NCBI GenBank assembly: GCA_903856025.1
Contig: CAIOAQ010000297.1
Coordinates: forward strand, 1-34,602
Direction of reading: 5' to 3'
DNA from: an uncultured beta proteobacterium
GTDB taxonomy: Bacteria > Pseudomonadota > Gammaproteobacteria > Burkholderiales > Burkholderiaceae_C
DNA length: 34,602 nucleotides
Of the stretch, positions 1 to 9,764 are shown piece by piece. The notes below the pieces were generated by a model. It was not told where the DNA came from, searched no databases, and saw nothing but the letters and a program-made list of their open reading frames with translations. The translations under genes and the position numbers were made by a program. Positions within the stretch are counted from its first letter, which is position 1; the number at the start of each line of letters is the position of its first letter.

Positions 1-31
1 GGTGTGCACTTATCTGAGTTGAGTGCACACC
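1..31. repeat. 10-bp perfect inverted repeat GGTGTGCACT-N11-AGTGCACACC
   Basis: Direct reading of bases 1-31; the two arms are exact reverse complements. Confidence 0.75.
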
Positions 32-149
32 ATCAGGGTCTGCAACTCGTCAAATATTGCACGACCTATCGGCCACGCGCAAGAAGGGTATTCGTCGGGC
101 GCTTACGGGGTTACCTTAGAATGGCAAGTACAAGAACATAAAAATCCGA

Positions 150-2117
150 TTGCGTTGGATCGGGACCCTTCAACAGTCCCTATTTACAAGGGGTGCGCAA
201 ATTTCCGAATCCAGCCGGTCTCCCATTGACCTGTTGCACCAAGTTCCAGTTGCAACCAAGCTACTTTTCATTCGCTTCACGATCGGAATACTGATCGTAG
301 GTTCGGCCATGTCCGTGATAGCTCTTCGTGTCACCGTACCTGAACAACCCTTGCGACTCGCTGCGCCTGCACTGATCCTGGTGGTTGCACTCGTGGTCAT
401 CCTTGCATTGATGTTCAAACGTGTGACTTTGGCTGCCAATGTCATGTCGATTGGCGTGTGGGCCTCACTCGTGGCCATTACCACTTTCACCCATGGTGTA
501 CGTTCACCGGTAGTCATTTGTTTCCCTCTGGTAATCATGAGCGTTGGATGGATACATTCAATTCGCATGGCCTTGGTGATCACGGTCCTGACCATTTTGG
601 CCACCGTCGCACTGGCCGTTGCCGAGATCAATGGATTCAGTCTCTACACGCTCGAATCCAACACCGTGATACAAGCCGGTGACCAAATTGTTGTTTATCT
701 TGTATCTGCATCATTGATCACTTTTTTTGTCAAACTGTATCGTTTCCGCCTAAGCGAATTGCATCAACTAAGCATCGAGTTAACACAAAAAAATCAGGCC
801 TTTGAACAACGCACCCTTGAACTCAAACGGGCTCAGTCGGTTGCAAAAATGGGCAGTTGGGTAGCTGACCTTATTACCAATCAAATCCGAATATCAACCG
901 AAGCAGGTCGCATCCTTGGGTTGGAATCTGATCAGATCCTTGGCAATCTCCAGTATCTGAACCTGGTTCATCCAAACGATCAGGAAGCGCTAAAACAAGC
1001 CTGGCAATTGGCGCTGAATAGACAGAACTTCGATCAGGAACACCGTATCATCGTTAAGGGTCACGTGCGTTGGGTTCGTCAAAAGGCCGAGTTCGACTTT
1101 GATCCTTCCGGTCAGCCTGTCAGCGCGGCGGGAATTATTCAAGACGTTTCTGCCCTTAAACAAGCGCAACTCGCCTTAAAGGCCAGCGAAGATCGCTACC
1201 GAACCTTAATTGAATGGTCGCCCGAGGCCATCATGGCGCACAGAGCCGGAAAAATCATATATGTCAATCCAGCGGCAGTGAGGTTGTTTGGCGCACCCTA
1301 CGCCCAGGTTTTGATGGAAAAAACGACCACCGAGTTGATCCACCCAGACTATATTGAATCCCAAACCAAGCGCATGCACGCCATTTACAACCACGAGGTT
1401 ATCCCTCCAACAATAGAGTGCAAATTCTTACGCTTGGACGGCCAGATCATCGATGTTGAGGTCCAAGGCACCGCTATCGACTTTGATGGAGAACCGGCCA
1501 TCCAGGTGGTGATACGCGACATCACCAAACGCAAACTCATTGAAAATCGAGTACGCCAGTTGGCTTTTTACGATGACCTGACCCTCCTGCCCAATCGTCG
1601 ACTGTTGCATGACCGGCTGCACCAGGCCATCGCGGCACAAAAACGTACCGGAAATTTCGGTGCGGTGATGTTTTTGGACCTGGACAATTTCAAACCTCTC
1701 AATGACCGCTTTGGCCACAGCCTGGGTGACCAGTTGCTGATAGAGGTTGCTCAACGGCTTAAAGCGTGTGTGCGTGAAATGGATACAACAGCCCGCTTCG
1801 GAGGGGACGAATTTGTGATGGCCGTCGAAGAATTGACCAGCGACTTGGAAGAATCAAAACTCCTGGCGAGAAGCTTGGCCGAAAAAATACGCGCTTGTCT
1901 GTCTGAACCCTACCAGTTGACTGCAACCGCACTGGGGGGAAACCCAGAACCTGTGTGCCATCAATGTACCGCCAGCATCGGTGTAGCGATGATCACCGAC
2001 CTCGACTCAACACCGGACGATCTTGTGAAATGGGCTGACTCCGCCATGTACCATGCCAAAAGCCAAGGACGCAATTGCATTGAGTTTTACGTCCATGGCG
2101 ACTCGCTATTTGGATAA
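150..2117 (+). CDS. Membrane-anchored PAS-PAS-GGDEF diguanylate cyclase
   Basis: Hydrophobic N-terminal segments, PAS-like repeats (GSWVADLITNQIRIS..., RYRTLIEWSPEAIMAHRAGKIIYVNPAAVRLFG), GGDEF motif ARFGGDEF with RxxD I-site (REMD) five residues upstream. Exact start uncertain. Confidence 0.9.
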   Translation: MRWIGTLQQSLFTRGAQISESSRSPIDLLHQVPVATKLLFIRFTIGILIVGSAMSVIALRVTVPEQPLRLAAPALILVVALVVILALMFKRVTLAANVMSIGVWASLVAITTFTHGVRSPVVICFPLVIMSVGWIHSIRMALVITVLTILATVALAVAEINGFSLYTLESNTVIQAGDQIVVYLVSASLITFFVKLYRFRLSELHQLSIELTQKNQAFEQRTLELKRAQSVAKMGSWVADLITNQIRISTEAGRILGLESDQILGNLQYLNLVHPNDQEALKQAWQLALNRQNFDQEHRIIVKGHVRWVRQKAEFDFDPSGQPVSAAGIIQDVSALKQAQLALKASEDRYRTLIEWSPEAIMAHRAGKIIYVNPAAVRLFGAPYAQVLMEKTTTELIHPDYIESQTKRMHAIYNHEVIPPTIECKFLRLDGQIIDVEVQGTAIDFDGEPAIQVVIRDITKRKLIENRVRQLAFYDDLTLLPNRRLLHDRLHQAIAAQKRTGNFGAVMFLDLDNFKPLNDRFGHSLGDQLLIEVAQRLKACVREMDTTARFGGDEFVMAVEELTSDLEESKLLARSLAEKIRACLSEPYQLTATALGGNPEPVCHQCTASIGVAMITDLDSTPDDLVKWADSAMYHAKSQGRNCIEFYVHGDSLFG

Positions 2118-3302
2118 CAACGCCTGCCCCATTCGCCCGATACCTTCTTGAATTTTGACGACATCTGCGGTCGCAAAACTCAAACGCAATGTGGAGAGAT
2201 CAGGGTCATGCGCATAAAACGGCGCTCCCGGCACAAAGGCCACCAGTTTTTCGATGGCACGTTTGGCAAAATCACCCGCATGGGAGGGGCGTCCATGGGT
2301 GCCGGTCAGGCGTACCCAGAAAAACATACCACCTTGGGGCTGGTTGAATTCAATCGCATCACCCAGCTCAGCACGCAATGATTCAGCCATGATGTGTGCC
2401 CTTTGCGCATAGGTACGTCGCACCACCGCCAAAGTGTCCTTCAGACGGTTCAACACCAGGTATTCGGCGCAAATCGCCTGTGTCAAATTGCTGGTGTGTG
2501 CATCGCTGAACTGCTTGCACATGGTGGCCTTGGCCAGCAACTCAGGCGGTGCCACCAACCACCCCACACGCAAGCCTGGGCTGAGGATTTTGCTGAATGA
2601 ACCGCAATGTGCCAGCCAATCGCGACTGCCCGGTACCTGGTCACTCAACGCCAGCAGGCTCGGTGGCGGAGCCTGGTCAAAGTAAAGCTCGCCATACGGG
2701 TCATCTTCAACCACCAGGGTATGCGTGCGCGCAGCAATTTCAAGAACACGTTTGCGCCTAGCCAGGCTGAGTGTGGCTCCGCTGGGATTGCCAAAGGTTG
2801 GAATCAAATAAACCAACTTGGGTTTGTGTTCATCTATAAGCTGTTCAAGCTTATCTACATCCACACCATCGGCATCAATGGGTGCACCGATGATGTGCGC
2901 ACCATAGAGACGAAAACATTGAATGGTGGCCAAAAACGTGGGGGCTTCCACAATCACCTTGTCGCCGGGTGAGATCATGGTCTTGCCAATTAAATCCAGT
3001 GCCTGCTGACTACCTGTAGTGACAATCAAGCCCTCTGAAGCCACCGTACTGCCCTTGTCCGCCATGAACCTGCTGATGCCTTCGCGCAGTGGTTGGTAAC
3101 CTTCCGTCGCGCCATACTGCAACACCGGGCCAGGGTTGCTGGTCAACACCGTTGCGCTGGCCTGCGCAATGCCCTGCGCGTCAAACAGCGCAGGATCCGG
3201 AAAACCGCCGGCAAAACTGACGATGCCGGGCTTGCCCAGCAACTTGAACAGTTCACGAATGGCAGAGGTTTCAACATTTTGGAGGCGATCAGCAAATTGC
3301 AT
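2106..3302 (-). CDS. PLP-dependent aminotransferase, MocR/2-aminoadipate (LysN-like) class I fold
   Basis: Full-length ORF with FAGGFPDPALF, TTGSQQALDLIGK, VEDDPYGELYF, GSFSKILSPGLRVGW motifs. Confidence 0.88.
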   Translation of the reverse strand: MQFADRLQNVETSAIRELFKLLGKPGIVSFAGGFPDPALFDAQGIAQASATVLTSNPGPVLQYGATEGYQPLREGISRFMADKGSTVASEGLIVTTGSQQALDLIGKTMISPGDKVIVEAPTFLATIQCFRLYGAHIIGAPIDADGVDVDKLEQLIDEHKPKLVYLIPTFGNPSGATLSLARRKRVLEIAARTHTLVVEDDPYGELYFDQAPPPSLLALSDQVPGSRDWLAHCGSFSKILSPGLRVGWLVAPPELLAKATMCKQFSDAHTSNLTQAICAEYLVLNRLKDTLAVVRRTYAQRAHIMAESLRAELGDAIEFNQPQGGMFFWVRLTGTHGRPSHAGDFAKRAIEKLVAFVPGAPFYAHDPDLSTLRLSFATADVVKIQEGIGRMGQALLSK

Positions 3303-3435
3303 ACAAAGGCTCTTGGTTAACTTGTGAATAAATACGCACTTATATCCATAAACGGACCACGCTACCGCTCAGAATGAGTCAGTAATTGGGGTAAATTGTC
3401 ACCGATCGCAAAATTACTACAAACAGGAACGCTCC

Positions 3436-4236
3436 ATGTCCAGTCTTGATTCCTTTTTTGCCACTGTCAAATTGCCCACCATGTCGAAAGTGGCGCATCA
3501 ATTGATCAAAACACTCAACAATGAAGACGTCTCGGTCATCGAGGTGCGTGACATCATCTCCCAAGACCCGGCACTCACCGCCAAGCTTTTACGGCTGGCA
3601 AACAGTGCACAGTTTGGCCTGCCTCGTGGTGTTCATTCACTGGACGATGCCATTCACATGGTAGGTATGGCCAAGGTGCGCACCCTGTCTGTGGGAGCTT
3701 GCATGAGCGAATCTTTTCCGGCTTTGCCGGGGCTTGACCAACAAACATTCTGGCAAGCCAGCATGGCATGCGCAGGGTATGCACAGTGGTTGGCTGGCGC
3801 TTTGAACATGGACGCCCAACAAGCCTGGCTCACCGGCATGATGCTACGCTTAGGTGAACTCTTGATTGGACAGGCCGATCCGAAGGCACTGGCTGAAATC
3901 GAGAAACTCCCGCGTCTGCCAGGTGGTCGCTGGGAACGTGAAAAGCGTTTGATCGGGTTTTCTGAAGGGCAAATCACCGCCGAGCTGGCACGCCGCTGGA
4001 ACTTTCCGATCCAAATCGTTCAGGCACTTGAACGCAGCTATGACCCGCTGGTTGAGCAAGCTTTCTCCAGATTGGGCGCAGTGATCAACCTGGCAGGAAT
4101 TCTGGCCGATGCACCCAATGCAACCGCCGACGCGGTAGACCATTTGCCGGAGGACGTGATTGCCAAGCTGACACTTGACGTGGCTTGGATGAAATCAAAA
4201 CTGCCGTCGCCAGATTCGTTCGTTAGCATTCATTGA
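3436..4236 (+). CDS. HDOD domain protein
   Basis: LPTMSKVAHQLIKTLNNEDVSVIEVRDIISQDPALTAKLLRLANSAQFG is HDOD-like; paralogous to 4867..5724. Confidence 0.85.
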   Translation: MSSLDSFFATVKLPTMSKVAHQLIKTLNNEDVSVIEVRDIISQDPALTAKLLRLANSAQFGLPRGVHSLDDAIHMVGMAKVRTLSVGACMSESFPALPGLDQQTFWQASMACAGYAQWLAGALNMDAQQAWLTGMMLRLGELLIGQADPKALAEIEKLPRLPGGRWEREKRLIGFSEGQITAELARRWNFPIQIVQALERSYDPLVEQAFSRLGAVINLAGILADAPNATADAVDHLPEDVIAKLTLDVAWMKSKLPSPDSFVSIH

Positions 4237-4874
4237 GCCGCATGACTCGCATCGACATTGAAGTTTTTTTTGCCACTTTGGCAGCGGCCAACCCGCATCC
4301 TCACACCGAGCTTGCCTTTTCCAGCGTATTTGAGCTGCTCACTGCCGTGCTGCTGTCAGCACAAGCCACGGATGTGAGCGTGAACAAAGCCACTCGAACA
4401 CTGTTTCTGACAGCCAACACGCCGCAAAAAATGCTGGATCTGGGGTTGCCCGGTCTTGAGGCGCATATCAAATCAATTGGTCTATTCCACAGCAAAGCAC
4501 GCCACCTGATGGAAACGTGCCGAATTTTGATCCATCAGTACGCTGGAGAGGTACCGCGTACCCGGGAAGCTCTGCAAACCTTGCCCGGCGTGGGCCGCAA
4601 AACGGCCAATGTGGTGCTGAATGTGGCCTTTGGCGAACCTACCATGGCGGTGGACACCCATATTTTTCGCGTTGCCAACCGCACCGGGTTAGCCCCCGGG
4701 CACACCCCGCTGGATGTTGAGCAAAACCTGCTCAAACGAGTACCTGCCACCTACCTTTTGCACGCCCACCACTGGCTGATATTGCATGGACGCTACATTT
4801 GTCAGGCGCGTCGCCCAAAATGTACCGAGTGTGGGGTAGCATTGCAGTGTCAATTTAAATCAAAAAGTGTCTGA
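4233..4874 (+). CDS. nth: Endonuclease III (TTG start at 4233 or ATG at 4242)
   Basis: LLSAQATDVSVNKAT, LPGVGRKTANVVLN, VDTHIFRVANR, and Fe-S loop CX6CX2CX5C (CQARRPKCTECGVALQC). Confidence 0.95.
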   Translation: MSRMTRIDIEVFFATLAAANPHPHTELAFSSVFELLTAVLLSAQATDVSVNKATRTLFLTANTPQKMLDLGLPGLEAHIKSIGLFHSKARHLMETCRILIHQYAGEVPRTREALQTLPGVGRKTANVVLNVAFGEPTMAVDTHIFRVANRTGLAPGHTPLDVEQNLLKRVPATYLLHAHHWLILHGRYICQARRPKCTECGVALQCQFKSKSV

Positions 4875-5724
4875 GGATATTCTTTGCATGAGCGCACCCG
4901 AACGCACGCCATACACCCAAATATCCACCTTCCTGAGGTATGTGGAGTGGCCTGTCCTGCCCGAAGTAGGGCAGAAGCTGATCAGCACCCTCAACGACGA
5001 GGACGCTGACACCTACATGGTGTGCAAAATCATTCGCAAAGACCCTGCCCTGACCGCCACACTGATGCGCATGGCCAACAGTGCCATGTTTGGGCTGTCA
5101 GGAACCGTCGAGACCCTGGAACGTGCGGTCAGTGTCGTAGGCATGTCCCTGGTACGCACCAGGGCACTGTCCATTTGCATTGTGCGCAGTTACCACCTGC
5201 CAGTGGGTATGAATCCAGCGGAATTTTGGCGCTTTTGCATGCTGTGTGCCGGCTATGCACAATGGCTTGCTGACCTGTGTGAGGTAGATGACCAGGAGGC
5301 CTGGCTGGGTGGCATGATGCTGCGCCTGGGCGAAATAAACCTAGGTCAGGTGGTTCCCTCAAGCCTGCCCAAGATAGAACTCAAACCCATCCAGCCCGGA
5401 GAACGTTGGCTGCGTCAGCGCCAATTGATCGGCTTTGACGAAGGTGAAGTGACCGCAGAACTGGCGCATCATTGGGACTTTCCGAGTGGACTTGTCAATG
5501 GATTACGCCATGCGGGTCAACCTCTGCTGTCCACTGATTTTCATAAATTGGCGGCCGTTTTGCATCTGGCTGGGCGCTTGGCTGACGCGGGGGAAGTCAC
5601 CGAGGCCACCGTTGAAGCACTGCCCGTGATGCTGCTGCAACTGCTCCATCTCGACCCACAGACGCTGTGTATCAATCCACCCGACGCGCAGACTCTGGCA
5701 GATATGTCTGCATTTTTGGGGTAA
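4867..5724 (+). CDS. HDOD domain protein (second paralog)
   Basis: Shares KLISTLNDEDAD...DPALTATLMRMANSAMFGL and GYAQWLADL...EAWLGGMMLRLGE with the first HDOD protein. Start may be ATG 4888. Confidence 0.83.
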   Translation: MSEDILCMSAPERTPYTQISTFLRYVEWPVLPEVGQKLISTLNDEDADTYMVCKIIRKDPALTATLMRMANSAMFGLSGTVETLERAVSVVGMSLVRTRALSICIVRSYHLPVGMNPAEFWRFCMLCAGYAQWLADLCEVDDQEAWLGGMMLRLGEINLGQVVPSSLPKIELKPIQPGERWLRQRQLIGFDEGEVTAELAHHWDFPSGLVNGLRHAGQPLLSTDFHKLAAVLHLAGRLADAGEVTEATVEALPVMLLQLLHLDPQTLCINPPDAQTLADMSAFLG

Positions 5725-6286
5725 CACCGAGGGGTACGCACCAGGCCTCCCCGTAGGCAGGTGCAACGGCCGGCCACAAGGCCGCGTCATGCACCTCACG
5801 TTGACCCATCACGATCAGATTCATGGCCCGAATCACACCCGCATGGGTGATCCAGACATGCGCCGGTGAGGCGGCTGAATCGTTGCTTTCAGCCGGCACA
5901 TCCTGCCACGCCAAGGCCACTCGCGCCATGAATTCGGCCACACTTTCCGAACCACCAAAACGGTGGAGCCAAAAATCTGCGGTCCAGGCATCAAACGCCT
6001 GCTGGGGTACGCTGTCCCAGCGCTGGCCCTCCCAGCTGCCAAAATTCATTTCAGCCAGACGCGCGTCAGTTTTATACGTTAAATCTGGCCGTAGCCCTTG
6101 TAAAAACTGCGCAAGCAGCTCGCATCTTTGTAGCGTAGAAGCCATCACTGTCGCGTGATGCGGCAGCTTTTTCGCCAGCGCCACAGCGACCTGCCGTGTG
6201 GCATCCGGATCAGCTGCCACATCCAGCGCGCCGTAACACACGCCAGGCGCAACCAGCGGCTTGGCATGGCGCACCAGAATCATCAC
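5672..6286 (-). CDS. cobC: Histidine phosphatase family, probable alpha-ribazole phosphatase (CobC-like)
   Basis: LVRHAKP motif, LAEMNFGSWEGQRWDSV, THAGVIRA; directly follows cobS. Confidence 0.8.
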   Translation of the reverse strand: MMILVRHAKPLVAPGVCYGALDVAADPDATRQVAVALAKKLPHHATVMASTLQRCELLAQFLQGLRPDLTYKTDARLAEMNFGSWEGQRWDSVPQQAFDAWTADFWLHRFGGSESVAEFMARVALAWQDVPAESNDSAASPAHVWITHAGVIRAMNLIVMGQREVHDAALWPAVAPAYGEAWCVPLGVTPKMQTYLPESARRVD

Positions 6287-7125
6287 AGGCTCACAGCCAG
6301 TCCAAGGTAAAACGCCAGCTCACACCCCTGCTGAGTGGCGCCCAGACAGTCACCGGTGAAACCACCAAGCCGCCGTAAAAACCAACGCGCCATCAGCGCC
6401 CAAGTCACACCAGAGGCCACGAGCGCAGTCAGCAGTGCCTGCAACAAGCCCGCTGGCACAAGATCAATTGCTACAAACTCAGTAGCTGCTTGTACATAAA
6501 TGACGAGGGCTAGAGCCACAAAACACCACATGAACCCAGTCACCAACGAAAACACAGTGATCTGGTCGGCCAGCGGCTTGGACTTGGAACCCGCCACATC
6601 ACCCACATGGGCCATGAAACGGATCGTGAGCAGTGGCCAGGTGCGCGACACCACATGCGCCACAAACAAGGCCATCACCATCAAGGGCGCACTCACATCA
6701 CCCAACAGCGCCAGCAGCGCCACTTTGCACAGCAGTGTCAACATCACCGCGATGGCCCCGAACGCCCCCACGCGCGAGTCTTTCATGATGACCAGCGCAC
6801 GGTCACGATCCGCACTACCGCCCAAGCCATCAGCCACGTCAGCCAGGCCGTCTTCATGAAACGCGCCGGTGACGTACACACCAAACGCCGTACCCAAAGC
6901 GGCCGCCACCAACGGTGCGGACCCGGTAAGTGGCAGCAGCATCAACAGCACGAAGGTCAACCCGGCCACCAGCAAGCCCACCACCACGCCAACTCCAGGA
7001 AAATGTCCCGCACTGGCCCGCAGCATGGCCGGACTGAAACCCACCCATTCGGCCAGCCTCCCGGTGACCGGGATGCGGGTGAAAAACTGGATGGACAACA
7101 GGTAATGGCGCAGGAACCGGGTCAT
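6283..7125 (-). CDS. cobS: Adenosylcobinamide-GDP ribazoletransferase
   Basis: TRIPVTGRL, HEDGLADVADGLGGSADRDRALVIMKDSRVGAFGA motifs. Confidence 0.93.
   Translation of the reverse strand: MTRFLRHYLLSIQFFTRIPVTGRLAEWVGFSPAMLRASAGHFPGVGVVVGLLVAGLTFVLLMLLPLTGSAPLVAAALGTAFGVYVTGAFHEDGLADVADGLGGSADRDRALVIMKDSRVGAFGAIAVMLTLLCKVALLALLGDVSAPLMVMALFVAHVVSRTWPLLTIRFMAHVGDVAGSKSKPLADQITVFSLVTGFMWCFVALALVIYVQAATEFVAIDLVPAGLLQALLTALVASGVTWALMARWFLRRLGGFTGDCLGATQQGCELAFYLGLAVSL
6470..6517 (+). repeat. Dispersed element copy A (GTAGC-N20-GGGCTA), inside cobS
   Basis: GCTACAAACTCAGTAGC TGCTTGTACATAAATGACGA GGGCTAGAGCC; same spacing as five other copies. Confidence 0.65.
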
Positions 7126-7127
7126 CG

Positions 7128-7472
7128 TCAGACCGCCGCTATAACGACCATTTCAATCTTCCAACCCGGCTTGGCCAGCTGTGCCTGAACGGTGGCGCGT
7201 GGCGGCGTATGACCCGCTGGAACCCAGGCATCCCACGCTGCGTTCATGCCGTCAAAGTCCGCCATGTCCACCAGAAAAATCTGCGCCATCAGAATCCTGC
7301 TTTTGTCACTGCCGGCACGCGCCAACAGCGCATCCACAGCGGCCAGCACCTGGCGGATCTGGCCTCCAATGTCCTGCGTGGCATCGTCGGCCACCTGCCC
7401 GGCCAGATACACCGTGCCGTTGTGCACCGCCATTTCGGACATACGGGGACCGACATCGAAACGTTGAACCAT
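7128..7472 (-). CDS. RidA family (reactive enamine/imine deaminase)
   Basis: VQRFDVGPRMSEMAVHNGTVYLAGQV...PPRATVQAQLAKPGWKIEMVVIAAV; SD-like AAGGAAA ahead of ATG at 7472. Confidence 0.85.
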   Translation of the reverse strand: MVQRFDVGPRMSEMAVHNGTVYLAGQVADDATQDIGGQIRQVLAAVDALLARAGSDKSRILMAQIFLVDMADFDGMNAAWDAWVPAGHTPPRATVQAQLAKPGWKIEMVVIAAV

Positions 7473-7548
7473 GATGATTTTCCTTTGACTTGCTAGCACA
7501 CCATCCGCCTGCAAAGTTAACTTGCTGGCGGATGCTGATATCCGAAAC

Positions 7549-8472
7549 TCAGTCGCCGCTCCATTGTTTTAAATGTGCGATGGTTGCCGTCACGCCACCG
7601 CAGACAATGACCGCGATCTTCTTGTAGGCGCGAACTTCTTCGACGTTTTCGTAAACCGCGGCGAGGGCTGCACCACATGCTGGCTCGACCACGACACGGT
7701 GATCAAGTATGAACGACTCGCATGCTTTGACCGCCTGCCGGTCACTCACAACGACACTGTGAATGGAATGCTTGGACGTCCAATTGAAGGCCTGTTGGGC
7801 CACCTTGCGTGCACCTAATGAGGACGCAATGCTCTGGATGGCCGGTAGCTCTATCGGATACCTGGCTTTGACCGCCTGAGCGAACGAATCCGCACCAAGG
7901 GTTTCCACGGCAATGACGGGAACAGTCGACCAACCGTTTCTGTGCAAGCCTTCCAAAACACCACAAAGTAATCCGCCACCGCCGACCGAAAGCACGATGG
8001 CATCGGGCGCATCACCGGCTTGAGCCATTTCGTCGACCATCGACGCATGTCCACGCCACAGCAGTTCATCGTCAAATGGATGCACAAATGCATCACCCGC
8101 ACCCACCATGGACATGGCCAAAGCGTTGGCCTCTTGCCAAGATGCCCCATGCACCACTACATCTGCGTTTTCTTGCTTGATCAACGTCTTTGCTCTGTCC
8201 GTCGTTGTTTCTGGAACCACAACGGTGACAGGTATGGACAATTGGCGCCCTGCGTAAGCCACCGCGATACCCGCATTTCCACCAGAAGATGAGATAAATC
8301 TGGTGGCACCATGCCCGACTGCCTCCTGGCACTTCAAACCAACACCACGTATCTTGAAGGAACCTGGAGGCTGCAACGCTTCCATTTTGAGCCAGACATT
8401 GCGCCCTGATTGGAGGCTCAGTGCGCGTGATTCGATGTAGGGTGTTTCAATGTGAAGGTGCGGCATGGGCAT
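7549..8472 (-). CDS. PLP-dependent serine/threonine dehydratase-like enzyme
   Basis: KMEALQPPGSFKIRG (PLP Lys), SSSGGNAGIAVAYAGR, LSVGGGGLLCGV motifs. Confidence 0.85.
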   Translation of the reverse strand: MPMPHLHIETPYIESRALSLQSGRNVWLKMEALQPPGSFKIRGVGLKCQEAVGHGATRFISSSGGNAGIAVAYAGRQLSIPVTVVVPETTTDRAKTLIKQENADVVVHGASWQEANALAMSMVGAGDAFVHPFDDELLWRGHASMVDEMAQAGDAPDAIVLSVGGGGLLCGVLEGLHRNGWSTVPVIAVETLGADSFAQAVKARYPIELPAIQSIASSLGARKVAQQAFNWTSKHSIHSVVVSDRQAVKACESFILDHRVVVEPACGAALAAVYENVEEVRAYKKIAVIVCGGVTATIAHLKQWSGD

Positions 8473-8619
8473 GGACCGGATTCTGATTCCGGTATTGTTA
8501 CATCCACCGGCTTAACCCACCGTCGGCAATGGCCAGCACCAACGCCGTCAAGCGCAAACACCCACACAGTGGCGATGCGTGTTTTCCGAAAAGACGGGGC
8601 AAGCGCATCGGCGCAACAC

Positions 8620-9711
8620 TCAAACCGCCACCGTCTGCTCCGCCGCCGACTTCTCCGACACCCCTGCCGACTCAAAGCTGGCCATCTCGCGCAGCATGGC
8701 GCAGCTTGAGAGCAGCAGCGGCCAGGCCAGGGCAGCGCCAGAGCCTTCGCCCAGGCGCAGGCCCAGGTCCAGCAAGGCCTGCACGCCCAAGTACTGCAAC
8801 ATGAATTCATGACCACGCTCGCCCGAGCGATGGGCAAACACACAACGCTGCAACACCAGCGGCTGCATGGCGTGGGCCACCAACACTGCGCTGGTAGCGA
8901 TGAAGCCATCCACCACCACCACGCGGCGCTCTTGTGCCGCCTGCAACACCGCGCCGACCATGGTGGCAATCTCAAAGCCGCCCAAAGCAGCCAGCGCATC
9001 CAACGGTGATTTGGCATTCGGATGACGGCTCAGCACTTCACGCAACACCGCCGTTTTACGTTGCACCGCGGGCGCGTCCAGCCCGGTGCCCGCGCCGGTG
9101 CACACCTCAATGTCCAGCCCGGCCAGGCGCGACAACAACAACGATGCGGCCGAGGTGTTGCCAATGCCCATTTCGCCCAGCAGCAGCGCGTTGCCCGGCA
9201 GCTCTTTGACCAGCGCCACGCCGTGCGCGATGGCTTGCTGGCATTGCTCAGCCGTCATGGCCATTTGCACGCTGGAGTCTGCCGTGCCCTGCTCGGCACC
9301 CACGGCCTTGCGCACCTGCAAACCGGGGCGCTGTGTGCCTGCGGGCAGGCCAGCCAGAAAGTCATGTTTGACGCCGCAGTCCACCACCGTGAGCGCAATG
9401 CTATTCAGACGTGAAAACACACTGACGGCCGCGCCGCCAGCCAAGAAATTCTCCACCATCTGCCAGCTCACGTCACTTGGAAAAGCCGACACGCCGCGTG
9501 CGGTCAGCCCGTGGTCACCGGCAAACACCACCATCTGGGCTTGGTCCAGCACCGGGTTTTGCGTGCCCAGAATCTGGCCGATCTTGAGGGCCAAATCTTC
9601 AATGCGGCCCAAAGAGCCCAGTGGCTTGGTTTTGTTGTTGAGTTTGTCCTGCAGTGCAGAAGTCAGAGCAGGCGAAGAGATGTCCGTCAGGACAGGAAGC
9701 GTGGTATTCAT
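8620..9711 (-). CDS. cobT: Nicotinate-nucleotide--dimethylbenzimidazole phosphoribosyltransferase
   Basis: NNKTKPLGSLGRIEDLALKI, FAGDHGLTARGVSAFP, GEMGIGNTSAA motifs. Start set at 9711 (MNTTLPV) because the upstream ORF extension lies over a riboswitch. Confidence 0.93.
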   Translation of the reverse strand: MNTTLPVLTDISSPALTSALQDKLNNKTKPLGSLGRIEDLALKIGQILGTQNPVLDQAQMVVFAGDHGLTARGVSAFPSDVSWQMVENFLAGGAAVSVFSRLNSIALTVVDCGVKHDFLAGLPAGTQRPGLQVRKAVGAEQGTADSSVQMAMTAEQCQQAIAHGVALVKELPGNALLLGEMGIGNTSAASLLLSRLAGLDIEVCTGAGTGLDAPAVQRKTAVLREVLSRHPNAKSPLDALAALGGFEIATMVGAVLQAAQERRVVVVDGFIATSAVLVAHAMQPLVLQRCVFAHRSGERGHEFMLQYLGVQALLDLGLRLGEGSGAALAWPLLLSSCAMLREMASFESAGVSEKSAAEQTVAV

Positions 9712-9764
9712 GGCAATCCCCTGTGCGTGAATAGTGGAGGCGCTGCCCGGCCTTGCAGCACCCA

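Noticed and set aside
8418-9017. Long Cys/Trp/Arg-rich ORF on the minus strand (199 aa)
   Set aside because: Out-of-frame shadow of cobT and the following intergenic region; composition is typical of GC-rich spurious ORFs.
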